Source: Streptomyces plumbidurans (GTDB lineage Bacteria; Actinomycetota; Actinomycetes; Streptomycetales; Streptomycetaceae). Taken from it: 58,280 nucleotides of DNA. The notes under the pieces were generated by a model, which made no database searches, was not told the origin of the DNA, and was given only the letters and a program-made list of their open reading frames with translations. The DNA lies in the NCBI RefSeq assembly GCF_019857225.1, contig NZ_JAFJSY010000037.1, forward strand, positions 1-58,280. Reading direction: 5' to 3'. A program made the position numbers and the translations under genes. Shown here in pieces: positions 50,655-57,737 of the stretch. The stretch's first letter is position 1. Each line of letters starts with the position of its first letter.

Positions 50655-50696
50655 GGACCGGCAGGTCCCAAGCCCCGGGCGAGTGGCCCGGGGCTT
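50655..50696 (+). terminator. Attenuator hairpins ahead of thrS
   Basis: A small hairpin (GGACC/GGTCC) and an 11-bp perfect stem AAGCCCCGGGC / GCCCGGGGCTT with a GAGTG loop. The second is a Streptomyces-type terminator 40 bp before the thrS start. A pairing that would prevent it when ribosomes stall was not worked out. Confidence 0.75.
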
Positions 50697-50736
50697 CGTC
50701 ATAGGTCGCTCACCCGTCATCACGAGGAGAGAGACC

Positions 50737-51957
50737 ATGCACGACCACCGCAGACTGGGCCGTGAGCTGGATCTGTTCGACACCGATCCGCTGATGGGCG
50801 CGGGACTGCCGTACTGGCTGCCCGACGGCGCGATCGTGCGGCACACCCTGGAGGAGTACATCCGCGAGCAGGAGCGCGCGGCCGGCTACCGGCACGTGTA
50901 CTCGCCCGTGCTCGGCAAACGGGAGCTGTACGAGATCTCCGGGCACTGGTCCCACTACAGCGACGACATGTTCCCGCCGATGGAGCTGGGCAGCGAGGAG
51001 GTCGTGCTGCGGCCCAGCCTGTGTCCCCACCACGCCCTCATCTACCGCTCCCGCTCCCACAGCTACCGCGAACTGCCGCTGCGGATGGCCGAGTTGGGTG
51101 GCATGTACCGCTCCGAGCTGTCCGGCGTACTCGGCGGACTGACCCGCGTACGGTCCATCCAGCTCAACGACGCCCACATCTTCTGCACCCTGGAGCAGGC
51201 CGTGGACGAGGCCCGCTCCGCCCTGGAGCTGATCGCCCGCGCCTATGCCGACCTCGGCATCAGCGCCCTGCGCCACCGGCTCTCGCTGCCCGGCGAGGGC
51301 GGCAAGTACGTCGCCGACCCGGAGCTGTGGCAGCGCGCCACCGGCCTGCTCAAGGAGGTCCTGGCGGGCGCCGGGATCCCCTACGACGCCGTGGAGGGCG
51401 AGGCCGCCTTCTACGGTCCCAAGATCGACGTCCAGATCGCCGACCCGGCCGGGCGCGAGTCCACCCTCTCCACCGTCCAGATCGACTTCCACCAGCCCGA
51501 ACGCTTCGACCTGCACTACATCGGACCCGACGGCTCCAAGCACCGCCCGGTCATGGTGCACCGCAGCATCATCGGCAGCGTGGAGCGCGCGGTGGCCCAG
51601 CTGATCGAGGTGCACGGCGGCGCCTTCCCGGCCTGGCTCGCCCCCGTCCAGCTCGTGGTGCTGCCGGTCTCCGACGCCCAGGAGGAGCAGGCCCAGGGCG
51701 TCGTACGGCGGGCCGTGGCCAGGGGGCTGCGGGCGGAGCTCGCCGGACCCGAGCAGGGCAGCCTCGGCGCCCGCATCCGGGCGAACCGTCTGGTGCCGTA
51801 CCAGGCGGTGATCGGCGCGCAGGAGGCGGACGGCGACCTGGCGGCCGTACGGCTGCGGGACGGGCGGCGTCCGGGGGCCGTACCGGTGCACGCTCTGCTG
51901 GAGCGGGCCGAGGGATGCGTGCGGTCCCGTGCCGCCGAACTCTGGGCGGCTGCGTAG
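50737..51957 (+). CDS. thrS: Threonyl-tRNA synthetase lacking TGS and editing domains
   Basis: A 406-aa class II synthetase that begins directly at the catalytic core (MHDHRRLGRELDLFDTD); normal bacterial ThrRS is ~640 aa with TGS and editing domains. Zinc ligands Cys (LCPHH), His (NDAHIF) and His (MVHRSIIGS) are kept, and an anticodon-binding domain ends the protein. Usual motifs are changed: NCPGH to LCPHH and FTQDDAH to IQLNDAH. A second full-length ThrRS elsewhere in the genome is likely. GAGGAG lies 7 nt before the ATG. Expression is probably set by the upstream leader. Confidence 0.9.
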   Translation: MHDHRRLGRELDLFDTDPLMGAGLPYWLPDGAIVRHTLEEYIREQERAAGYRHVYSPVLGKRELYEISGHWSHYSDDMFPPMELGSEEVVLRPSLCPHHALIYRSRSHSYRELPLRMAELGGMYRSELSGVLGGLTRVRSIQLNDAHIFCTLEQAVDEARSALELIARAYADLGISALRHRLSLPGEGGKYVADPELWQRATGLLKEVLAGAGIPYDAVEGEAAFYGPKIDVQIADPAGRESTLSTVQIDFHQPERFDLHYIGPDGSKHRPVMVHRSIIGSVERAVAQLIEVHGGAFPAWLAPVQLVVLPVSDAQEEQAQGVVRRAVARGLRAELAGPEQGSLGARIRANRLVPYQAVIGAQEADGDLAAVRLRDGRRPGAVPVHALLERAEGCVRSRAAELWAAA

Positions 51958-52039
51958 GGTCGTTCCACAGCCCTCGGGGCTTGCACACGACGCGGGGCTC
52001 CCGCAGGACTCGGGGCTCCCGGACGAGAGGAGCGCGGCA

Positions 52040-53005
52040 GTGACCGGTCAGCCCATCCCGGTGATCATCGACTGCGACACCGGAGTCGACGACGCCCTGG
52101 CCCTGCTGTTCGCCGTGCGGCACCCCGCGATCGACCTGCGGGCGATCACCTGCGTGGCCGGGAACACGGACGTCGACGGCGTCGTCCGCAACACCCTGAC
52201 CGTGCTGGAGCAGGCCGGCGCTCCCGACATCCCGGTCGGCCGGGGAGCCGAGCGCCCGCTGCTCGAACCGGCGCGCTCGGCCCGGCACGTACACGGCGCC
52301 GACGGGATGGGCGACCTCGGCCTGCCCGCGCCGACCCGCGCCCCCGCCGACGTGGACGCGGTGAGCCTGCTGCGCCGCGAGATCCTCGCCTCCCCGCGTC
52401 CGGTCACCCTGGTGCCCACGGCGCCGCTGACCAACATCGCGCTGCTGCTGCGCACCCACCCGGAGGTGACCCGCAACATCGACCGGATCGTGTTCATGGG
52501 CGGCGCGGTGGCCACCGGAAACGCCACGCCCGTCGCCGAGTTCAACGTCTGGCACGACCCGGAGGCGGCCGCCGTCCTGCTCACCGCGGGCGTACCGATC
52601 ACGATGTACGGCCTGGACGTCTTCACCCGGGTCGTGGTCCCCGGCGCCGATGTGCACCGGCTGCGCGCGAGCTCCGAGCCCGGCACCCGCCTGGCCGGCG
52701 AACTCCTCGCCCACCGTCCAGCCCACCAGGGCGAGGCACCCGAGGCCGAGGAGGCGGGCGGCCTCGGCGACGCGGGCGCGGTGTGCACGGTGGTCGACCC
52801 GGCGGGCATCACCACCCGCCTCCTCCCGGTCGAGGTCTCCCTCGCCCCCGGCCCCACCCGCGGCCAGACGGTCGTCGACCGCCGCCTGAGCCCGGGGGAG
52901 GCGGAGATCCACGAGGGCGTACGCGAACAGCCTTTGGTGGACGTGGCGTTGGACGTGGACGTGGACCGGTTCGTGAAGCTGTACCTGGAGACGGTCGAGC
53001 GCTGA
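52040..53005 (+). CDS. Nucleoside hydrolase family protein (IunH-like), atypical C-terminus
   Basis: A 321-aa protein with the calcium-binding motif IIDCDTGVDDALAL, the PTAPLTNIALLL segment, and FMGGAVATGN...AEFNVWHDPEAA, all typical of inosine-uridine nucleoside hydrolases. The usual C-terminal HD motif (lHDplA) appears as LGDAGAVCTVVDP: the Asp is kept and the catalytic His is Gly. A ~20-residue Glu/Ala/Gly-rich segment lies just before. It may still bind ribosides but activity is uncertain. GTG start with GAGAGGAG at 7 nt, 82 bp after thrS. Confidence 0.88.
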   Translation: MTGQPIPVIIDCDTGVDDALALLFAVRHPAIDLRAITCVAGNTDVDGVVRNTLTVLEQAGAPDIPVGRGAERPLLEPARSARHVHGADGMGDLGLPAPTRAPADVDAVSLLRREILASPRPVTLVPTAPLTNIALLLRTHPEVTRNIDRIVFMGGAVATGNATPVAEFNVWHDPEAAAVLLTAGVPITMYGLDVFTRVVVPGADVHRLRASSEPGTRLAGELLAHRPAHQGEAPEAEEAGGLGDAGAVCTVVDPAGITTRLLPVEVSLAPGPTRGQTVVDRRLSPGEAEIHEGVREQPLVDVALDVDVDRFVKLYLETVER

Positions 53006-53025
53006 GGCCCGTACTTTCCGGAGGG

Positions 53026-53052
53026 TCCTCGCGGCTCGCTCGCGGGGACCGG
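53026..53052. terminator. Hairpin between the nucleoside hydrolase and DUF4142 genes
   Basis: GGTCCTCGCG pairs with CGCGGGGACC (one T-G) across a 7-nt loop, between convergent genes. Confidence 0.65.
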
Positions 53053-53103
53053 ATCCGCTCCCCGTGAACGGACCGGTCCGGTCCCGCCGTCGGTACGGCC
53101 CTG

Positions 53104-53151
53104 TCTCACCTCACCGTCGGGCTCGGGTCTCACCTCACCGTCGGGCTCGGG
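53104..53151. repeat. Perfect 24-bp tandem duplication covering a stop codon
   Basis: Two identical 24-bp units (53104-53127, 53128-53151) contain the last codons and TGA of the DUF4142 gene. As 24 is a multiple of 3, the extra copy adds a second in-frame PSPTVR-stop after the first. Confidence 0.92.
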
Positions 53152-53894
53152 CTGGCGCTCCCGCTCGGCTCGCCGGGCAGCACCGGCGGCTGGGTGGTGC
53201 TGTCGACCGGCGGGCTGAGCACCACCTGCGGCTGGCCCGCGGCCGGCGGCGGCGGGGTCAGGTCCTTGGCGGGCAGCTTCGGCGGGGTCGTCTCCTGGAA
53301 GAGGACCTGGTCGAAGTTGACCAGACCGGTCTGCTCCATGACCTGGATGTGGTCCAGCACCGTGTCGTTGGCCTGATCGGCCAGCGCCCGCACCACGGTG
53401 TTCTTGGTCGTCGAGCGGATCTTCGCGATGGTGTTGAAGATCGAACCGTGCGTCACCCGCAGGATGTTGGCGAAGTCCGTGTCGAACTGCTTGCCCTTGT
53501 CCGCGCTCAGCGTGTTCACGAAGCCGACCTGCTGCGGGCTGGCCACGTTGGGGATCGTGATGTTCAGCATCGCGCTGATCTTGCGGCAGCTGGCGTCCAG
53601 CGCCGCGTGTCCGTCGACCAGGTGCTTGCTCGCGGTGATGACCGCCTTGGTCGTCCCCTTCTTCAGGCCCATCTGACCGACCGGGTACTCCCACAGCCCC
53701 GCCGCGCGCACCTTGACCACGAAGTCCCGGTCCGCCTCCGTCAGCGGTCCCCACTGGGTCTGCGCGATGACACGCGACCCGTTGCTCGACGTCGTGTTGA
53801 CTCCGAGCATCGCGGGATACGCGAGCGCCACCAGTGTCACGCTCAGGGCACCGCCCACGAAGAGAGTTCCCATCGCATTCCGCGAAAAGCGCAC
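53130..53894 (-). CDS. DUF4142-domain secreted protein
   Basis: A 254-aa protein with an N-terminal signal/anchor helix (MGTLFVGGALSVTLVALAYP), then a ferritin-like helical DUF4142 domain (~40-190): LTEADRDFVVKVRAAGLWEYPVGQMGL, ASKHLVDGHAALDASCRKIS, and a Pro-rich tail with SPSPTVR. Such proteins are extracytoplasmic and of unknown role. The GTG at 53894 follows AGGAGG at 4 nt; MGTLF is an alternative. Longer frames translate promoter DNA. Confidence 0.85.
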   Translation of the reverse strand: MRFSRNAMGTLFVGGALSVTLVALAYPAMLGVNTTSSNGSRVIAQTQWGPLTEADRDFVVKVRAAGLWEYPVGQMGLKKGTTKAVITASKHLVDGHAALDASCRKISAMLNITIPNVASPQQVGFVNTLSADKGKQFDTDFANILRVTHGSIFNTIAKIRSTTKNTVVRALADQANDTVLDHIQVMEQTGLVNFDQVLFQETTPPKLPAKDLTPPPPAAGQPQVVLSPPVDSTTQPPVLPGEPSGSASPSPTVR

Positions 53895-54153
53895 CGTGCC
53901 TCCTGCCCGGTCGGGGATCCCGTCAGCGATCGACGGGCTCGGACGGTGGAAAGTACGCAACGGTCGCGGCTCGGAACCTTTTGATTTGGTAAAAAACTCA
54001 GGGTGTGAGGCATGTCTCGGTGCCGGCCCGAGGCCGCGCACTCCCCACCGCACGCCCCCCTCCCAGCGGTTGACGAAATGTTGACCGTTTCACGGGAGAG
54101 ACGAGGCCGGGACGAGGGAGAGTCGATACGGGCCTCGCACCTAGATTCGGCCC

Positions 54154-54855
54154 ATGCCCCCACAGCTCCCCCGGCCGTCCCAGCAGCGAAGGGGCCCCGC
54201 CGCCCTCCCCGTCCTGCCCTACCGCAAGCCCACCAAGGGCCGTGACTACTGGGTCCTGGACGACGTCCTGCCCGACGCGGACGCGGTGCGCGAGCGATGC
54301 CTCGCCAAGGACGACTGGGTCAGGGGATACCCGTACACCTCGGAGACCTGGCCGGGACTGCGCACCATGCCGGGGCTCGAACCCGGCGAACTCGCCCGCG
54401 TCGAGCGGCTGGTGAAGCAGGCGACCGGCGCGAAGGAGCTGTGGGTCCAGCAGGCCCCCGGCGGCGGCACCCTCAACCACAACTGCGTCCAGGTCGTCGG
54501 CGAGGGCGAGAGCGAACCGCGTCCGCACACCGACTCCCGTGCCCTGTGCCGGTATGCGGCCGTGCTGTATCTCAACCCCGGCGTCCCCAAGGACTGCGGA
54601 ACCGCCTTCTACCGCCAGTCACTGCCCGGCGGCAGGCTCGGCGGCAACGTCGTCCAGGCCCCGCACAACAACCTCGTAGAGGCCCTCGGGACCCGGTTCG
54701 TCGCGCCGGACGCCTTCGAGGAGGACGTACGGGTCCCGCACCGGTACAACCGGCTCCTTCTCTACAACGCCAACCTCGTGCACAGCGCGACGGGTTACTC
54801 CGGCCGGACGCTCGAGGACAAGCGGATGACAGCGGTCTTCTTCTGGATGGCGTGA
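54154..54855 (+). CDS. 2-oxoglutarate/Fe(II)-oxygenase-fold protein (DUF6445-like)
   Basis: A 233-aa protein with no signal peptide. It shows the HxD...H iron site and Arg expected of a prolyl-4-hydroxylase-like fold: PHTDS (His, Asp), LVHSATGY (distal His) and DKRMTAVFFW (Arg for the 2-oxoglutarate). N-HNCVQV and RPHTDSRALCRYAAVLYLN are well kept. The substrate is unknown; related proteins are linked to oxidation of small molecules or proteins. The family name is from memory. Monocistronic. Confidence 0.75.
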   Translation: MPPQLPRPSQQRRGPAALPVLPYRKPTKGRDYWVLDDVLPDADAVRERCLAKDDWVRGYPYTSETWPGLRTMPGLEPGELARVERLVKQATGAKELWVQQAPGGGTLNHNCVQVVGEGESEPRPHTDSRALCRYAAVLYLNPGVPKDCGTAFYRQSLPGGRLGGNVVQAPHNNLVEALGTRFVAPDAFEEDVRVPHRYNRLLLYNANLVHSATGYSGRTLEDKRMTAVFFWMA

Positions 54856-54869
54856 GGTTCCGGGAGGCG

Positions 54870-55235
54870 TCAGCGTCCCAGGCCGCCGCTGCCGAAGGAG
54901 CCGCTCGTGCCGGGCAGCCAGCGCCGGCGGTGCTGATCCTTTCCTGTCCTGCTGCTGGAACTGTGGAGCTCGTAGGGCATGAGCCGCCTCCCACCCGGCG
55001 TGTGCGGCACCTCGTCCGGTTCCCGCATCTCGCGTGTCTCCCGGACGGCGCCGCCGTCCGGCAGGTGGGGCTGCTCGTCCGGATTGGGTCGCGGCAGCTC
55101 GCGGTCCCGGACGGTCATGCCGAACTGCACGGCCCAGACCAGCGCGCCAGCGATGATCAGGCCACCGACAAAGGCGGCGATCACGTTGAGTACTTCACTC
55201 GACGTGGCCGCTAGTACAAACGTCGCCGTACTCAT
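54870..55235 (-). CDS. Small single-pass membrane protein (DUF6479-like)
   Basis: A 121-aa protein with one transmembrane helix (VLNVIAAFVGGLIIAGALVWAV) and an acidic/basic hydrophilic tail containing VRDRELPRPNPDEQPHLPDGG and REMREPDEVPHTPGGRRL, a pattern repeated in Streptomyces proteins of this size (DUF6479, name from memory). Gly/Ser/Arg-rich C-terminus. Convergent with the oxygenase-like gene (15 bp). Confidence 0.75.
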   Translation of the reverse strand: MSTATFVLAATSSEVLNVIAAFVGGLIIAGALVWAVQFGMTVRDRELPRPNPDEQPHLPDGGAVRETREMREPDEVPHTPGGRRLMPYELHSSSSRTGKDQHRRRWLPGTSGSFGSGGLGR

Positions 55236-55391
55236 GCCCCAATTATCGCCGAAAGGAGCCGTTTGGGGAGCCCTCGGTGTTGTCGCAGGTCACGACGGGT
55301 GCCGAGACGTGACGCAGCGCATCACGTCTCCTACGGGTTACGGATGCCGCAATGCCTGGTGTCTGCGTGGTGAGCACCGCACCATGGGTCC

Positions 55392-55781
55392 ATGACACCG
55401 GCGCAGAAAGCCATGAACCAGCTGGCGACGTGGCCCGACCTCAGCCTGTGCGAGGCCGGTTGCGGTACGGGCCGGGCGCTGCGCTCCGCACGTGACGAGA
55501 TCGTGCACTTCCACTCCGACCGCGACGTGGACCTGCACCTCACCACCCGCGCGATCCAGCGCCTGCACTACGACTTCGCCGAGTCGACCGCCATCCGCCT
55601 GGTGCCGGGCTCCCGTTGGGTCACCGTCCACCTCGACTGCGACGCCGACGTCGACCTCCTGCTCAGCCTGGTCAGCGTCGCCCTCAAGGCCCACACCGGC
55701 CCCCAGGAGCCCCCCGCGTCGGCCGTCTGCAACTTCCACCGCGTGACCGTCCTGGTCCGCGACGAGGCCGACGAGAACTGA
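55392..55781 (+). CDS. Luciferase-domain (DUF5519-like) small protein
   Basis: A 129-aa soluble protein: L-TWPDLSLCEAGCGTGRALRSARDEIVHFHSDRDVDLHL in parts, then W-VTVHLDCDADVDLLLSLVSVAL. Related proteins are annotated luciferase-family or DUF5519, an alpha-beta fold without proven activity. The ATG at 55392 has no clear ribosome site; transcription may start close to it. Function unknown. Confidence 0.65.
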   Translation: MTPAQKAMNQLATWPDLSLCEAGCGTGRALRSARDEIVHFHSDRDVDLHLTTRAIQRLHYDFAESTAIRLVPGSRWVTVHLDCDADVDLLLSLVSVALKAHTGPQEPPASAVCNFHRVTVLVRDEADEN

Positions 55782-55869
55782 CGACGCCGGGCAACGGCCC
55801 CCACGCCTGCCGCTCTTGAGGGGCGGGTCCTCCTGGCGTCGGCGGCTGCTCGTCCGCGAGGATGCCCCG

Positions 55870-56589
55870 GTGAACGATCACACGACACCCCCCACGCCCG
55901 ATGACGTACCCGCCCCCGTCCCCGCGCTGCGCCGTGTCCACGGCGTCGGCCGGTGCACCGTCGCTCTCCTCGCCCTGGCCGGGGTCGCCTGGGCGGTGCG
56001 GGCCGTGTGGGAGATACGGCTGGCCGTGACGGGGGAGCCCGCCTCCGGGCCGCCGGACCAGGGAGGGGGCGTGCACCGGCCGCTGACCTCGCTGGAGAAC
56101 TCGTACCACCTGGTCGGCGACGTGGGCGCGGCCACCGCACTGATCTGCGCGATCGCCTTCCTGCTGTGGCTGGACATCGTGCGGGACAACGCCCGCACCC
56201 TGTCCGGCAGGTCGCCGCGCTACGTCGGTTTCTGGCTCTACGCGGGCTGGGTGATCCCCGTCGCCAACCTGTGGATACCGCGCGGCATCGTCGCGGACGC
56301 CCACCAGGACAGCGCCCCGGGCGAGCGGCTGCCGCGCTCGCTGAACGTGTGGTGGGGGCTGTGGCTGATCGGTCTGATCAGCGGGGTGGGCCTGATGTAC
56401 GCGGACGACGCCGACGACATCATCGCCCGCGCCTACGACAACCCGTGGATGCTGCTCGCCTCCGACGCGGCCGTGATCGGCGCCGCCGTGGCGGGCACCT
56501 TCGTCGTCCGCGCCGTCACGGCCGTGCAGCAGCGCCACATCGACGGCGACGTGCCATACGGCGAGTCGCCGGGCCCCGCCGCCGCATAG
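55870..56589 (+). CDS. DUF4328 membrane protein
   Basis: A 239-aa protein with about five transmembrane helices (TVALLALAGVAWAVRAVW; GAATALICAIAFLLWLDI; VGFWLYAGWVIPVANLWIPRGIV; WWGLWLIGLISGVGLMY; DAAVIGAAVAGTFVVRAV). The family motif ...FW-YAGWVIPVANLWIPRGIVADA is clear. GTG start with GAGGA at 7 nt. Role unknown. Confidence 0.85.
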   Translation: MNDHTTPPTPDDVPAPVPALRRVHGVGRCTVALLALAGVAWAVRAVWEIRLAVTGEPASGPPDQGGGVHRPLTSLENSYHLVGDVGAATALICAIAFLLWLDIVRDNARTLSGRSPRYVGFWLYAGWVIPVANLWIPRGIVADAHQDSAPGERLPRSLNVWWGLWLIGLISGVGLMYADDADDIIARAYDNPWMLLASDAAVIGAAVAGTFVVRAVTAVQQRHIDGDVPYGESPGPAAA

Positions 56590-56619
56590 GCGGGGACGCC
56601 CGGCAGCCGGTTTCGCTGG

Positions 56620-57504
56620 TCAGCCCAGGCAGAGCAGGCCGAGCACGCAGATCCCCGAGGGGGACGTCGTCGCCGTGTCGCCCGAGGGCGACGTGCTCGT
56701 GCCGGAGGGGGACGTACTCGTGCCGGAGGGCGACTGCGACGAACCCGACTGCGACGAACCCGACTGCGACGAACTCGACTGGGACGCACCCGAATTGGAC
56801 GAGCCCGACGTCGACGTGTCGCCCGCCGTGGCGGAGGGCGACCGGCTCGGCGTCGAGGTGCCGGTGTCGCCGGATGACGTGCCGGTCGAGGGCGCGGCCG
56901 CGGTCTGCTGCCGGACCGCCGACCGGGACGTGTGCGGCGCGCTGTAGGGCCGGGTGCTCGCCGACGCGGTGCTGGGGGCGTCGGGAGCGGTGGCCGCACC
57001 GTGCCGGGCGTTGCCGGAGGCGGTGGTCCCGTCCGAGGACTGCGGCTTGCGGTGCTTGCCGGTGCCCGGCGCGGGGGTCGTCGGCTCGGCGTACGGCTGC
57101 GCGGGCAGGTCCTGGGCGCCGGTGCTGGTGAAGTCGGGGGCCGCGGACGCCTGGTCCCGGTGGTCGGAGCCGCTGCCCATCGTGGAGATGGTCAGCCCGC
57201 CGCCGACGAGCGCGACGGTGGTCGCGACGACGGCACGGCGCTGGTTCTTCTTCCACCGCGCCCGCTGCCGGCGCCGCGCGGCCCGTCCCTCACCCGTCGG
57301 GAGCGCGGCCTCGGCGGCCGGTATCTCCTCGTGGGGGGCGGGGTCGAAGGGGCGTGGTTCGTGCCGGGGCGGCGTCTTCGGGGCGAACGGCTCGAAGCCG
57401 TGGCCGTCCCGGGTCACGGGCGCGATGTCGGGGGCGTAGGCACCGCAACCTGGGCACACCAGGGCGCCGTTGAGGTGCCGGCGGCACGAGGAGCAGTAGT
57501 CCAT
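56620..57504 (-). CDS. SCO2400-type zinc-ribbon membrane protein with Ser/Gly/Thr repeats
   Basis: A 294-aa protein: N-terminal zinc ribbon MDYCSSCRRHLNGALVCPGCGAYAPDIAP (two CxxC), a linker, a transmembrane helix (RRAVVATTVALVGGGLTI), and ~150 external residues of Thr/Ser/Ala/Pro, including QSGSSQSGSSQ and SPSGTSTSPSG repeats, ending in GICVLGLLCLG. This is the Streptomyces family linked to sporulation-related membrane signalling only by position. The ATG at 57504 sets the ribbon at the N-terminus. Confidence 0.82.
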   Translation of the reverse strand: MDYCSSCRRHLNGALVCPGCGAYAPDIAPVTRDGHGFEPFAPKTPPRHEPRPFDPAPHEEIPAAEAALPTGEGRAARRRQRARWKKNQRRAVVATTVALVGGGLTISTMGSGSDHRDQASAAPDFTSTGAQDLPAQPYAEPTTPAPGTGKHRKPQSSDGTTASGNARHGAATAPDAPSTASASTRPYSAPHTSRSAVRQQTAAAPSTGTSSGDTGTSTPSRSPSATAGDTSTSGSSNSGASQSSSSQSGSSQSGSSQSPSGTSTSPSGTSTSPSGDTATTSPSGICVLGLLCLG

Positions 57505-57644
57505 TCCGTCGTATTCCTGACGTTCGCACGGGCAGAGGCGGGCAGATTCGAACAGCCAGCAACGGTAACGGCGGTTTCGCAAGACTGTGTGGGCCCTGTG
57601 TGGCGCTCCTGCGGGGATTCTCTGCACGCCTGGAACCACAGGAC

Positions 57645-57669
57645 ATTGTTGTGCATTAAACAATATTGT
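57645..57669. promoter_or_regulatory. AT-rich overlapping dyads between the zinc-ribbon and PRC genes
   Basis: ATTGTT-N8-AACAAT (57645-57664) overlaps the palindrome ACAATATTGT (57660-57669) in an unusually AT-rich patch between divergent genes. A regulator site is likely. Confidence 0.5.
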
Positions 57670-57737
57670 GAGGCTTGTGGTGTTTTGCCGGTAATCATGT
57701 GGTTAGTCGGCCATGAGGGGAGGAAAGGAGACCTTAA

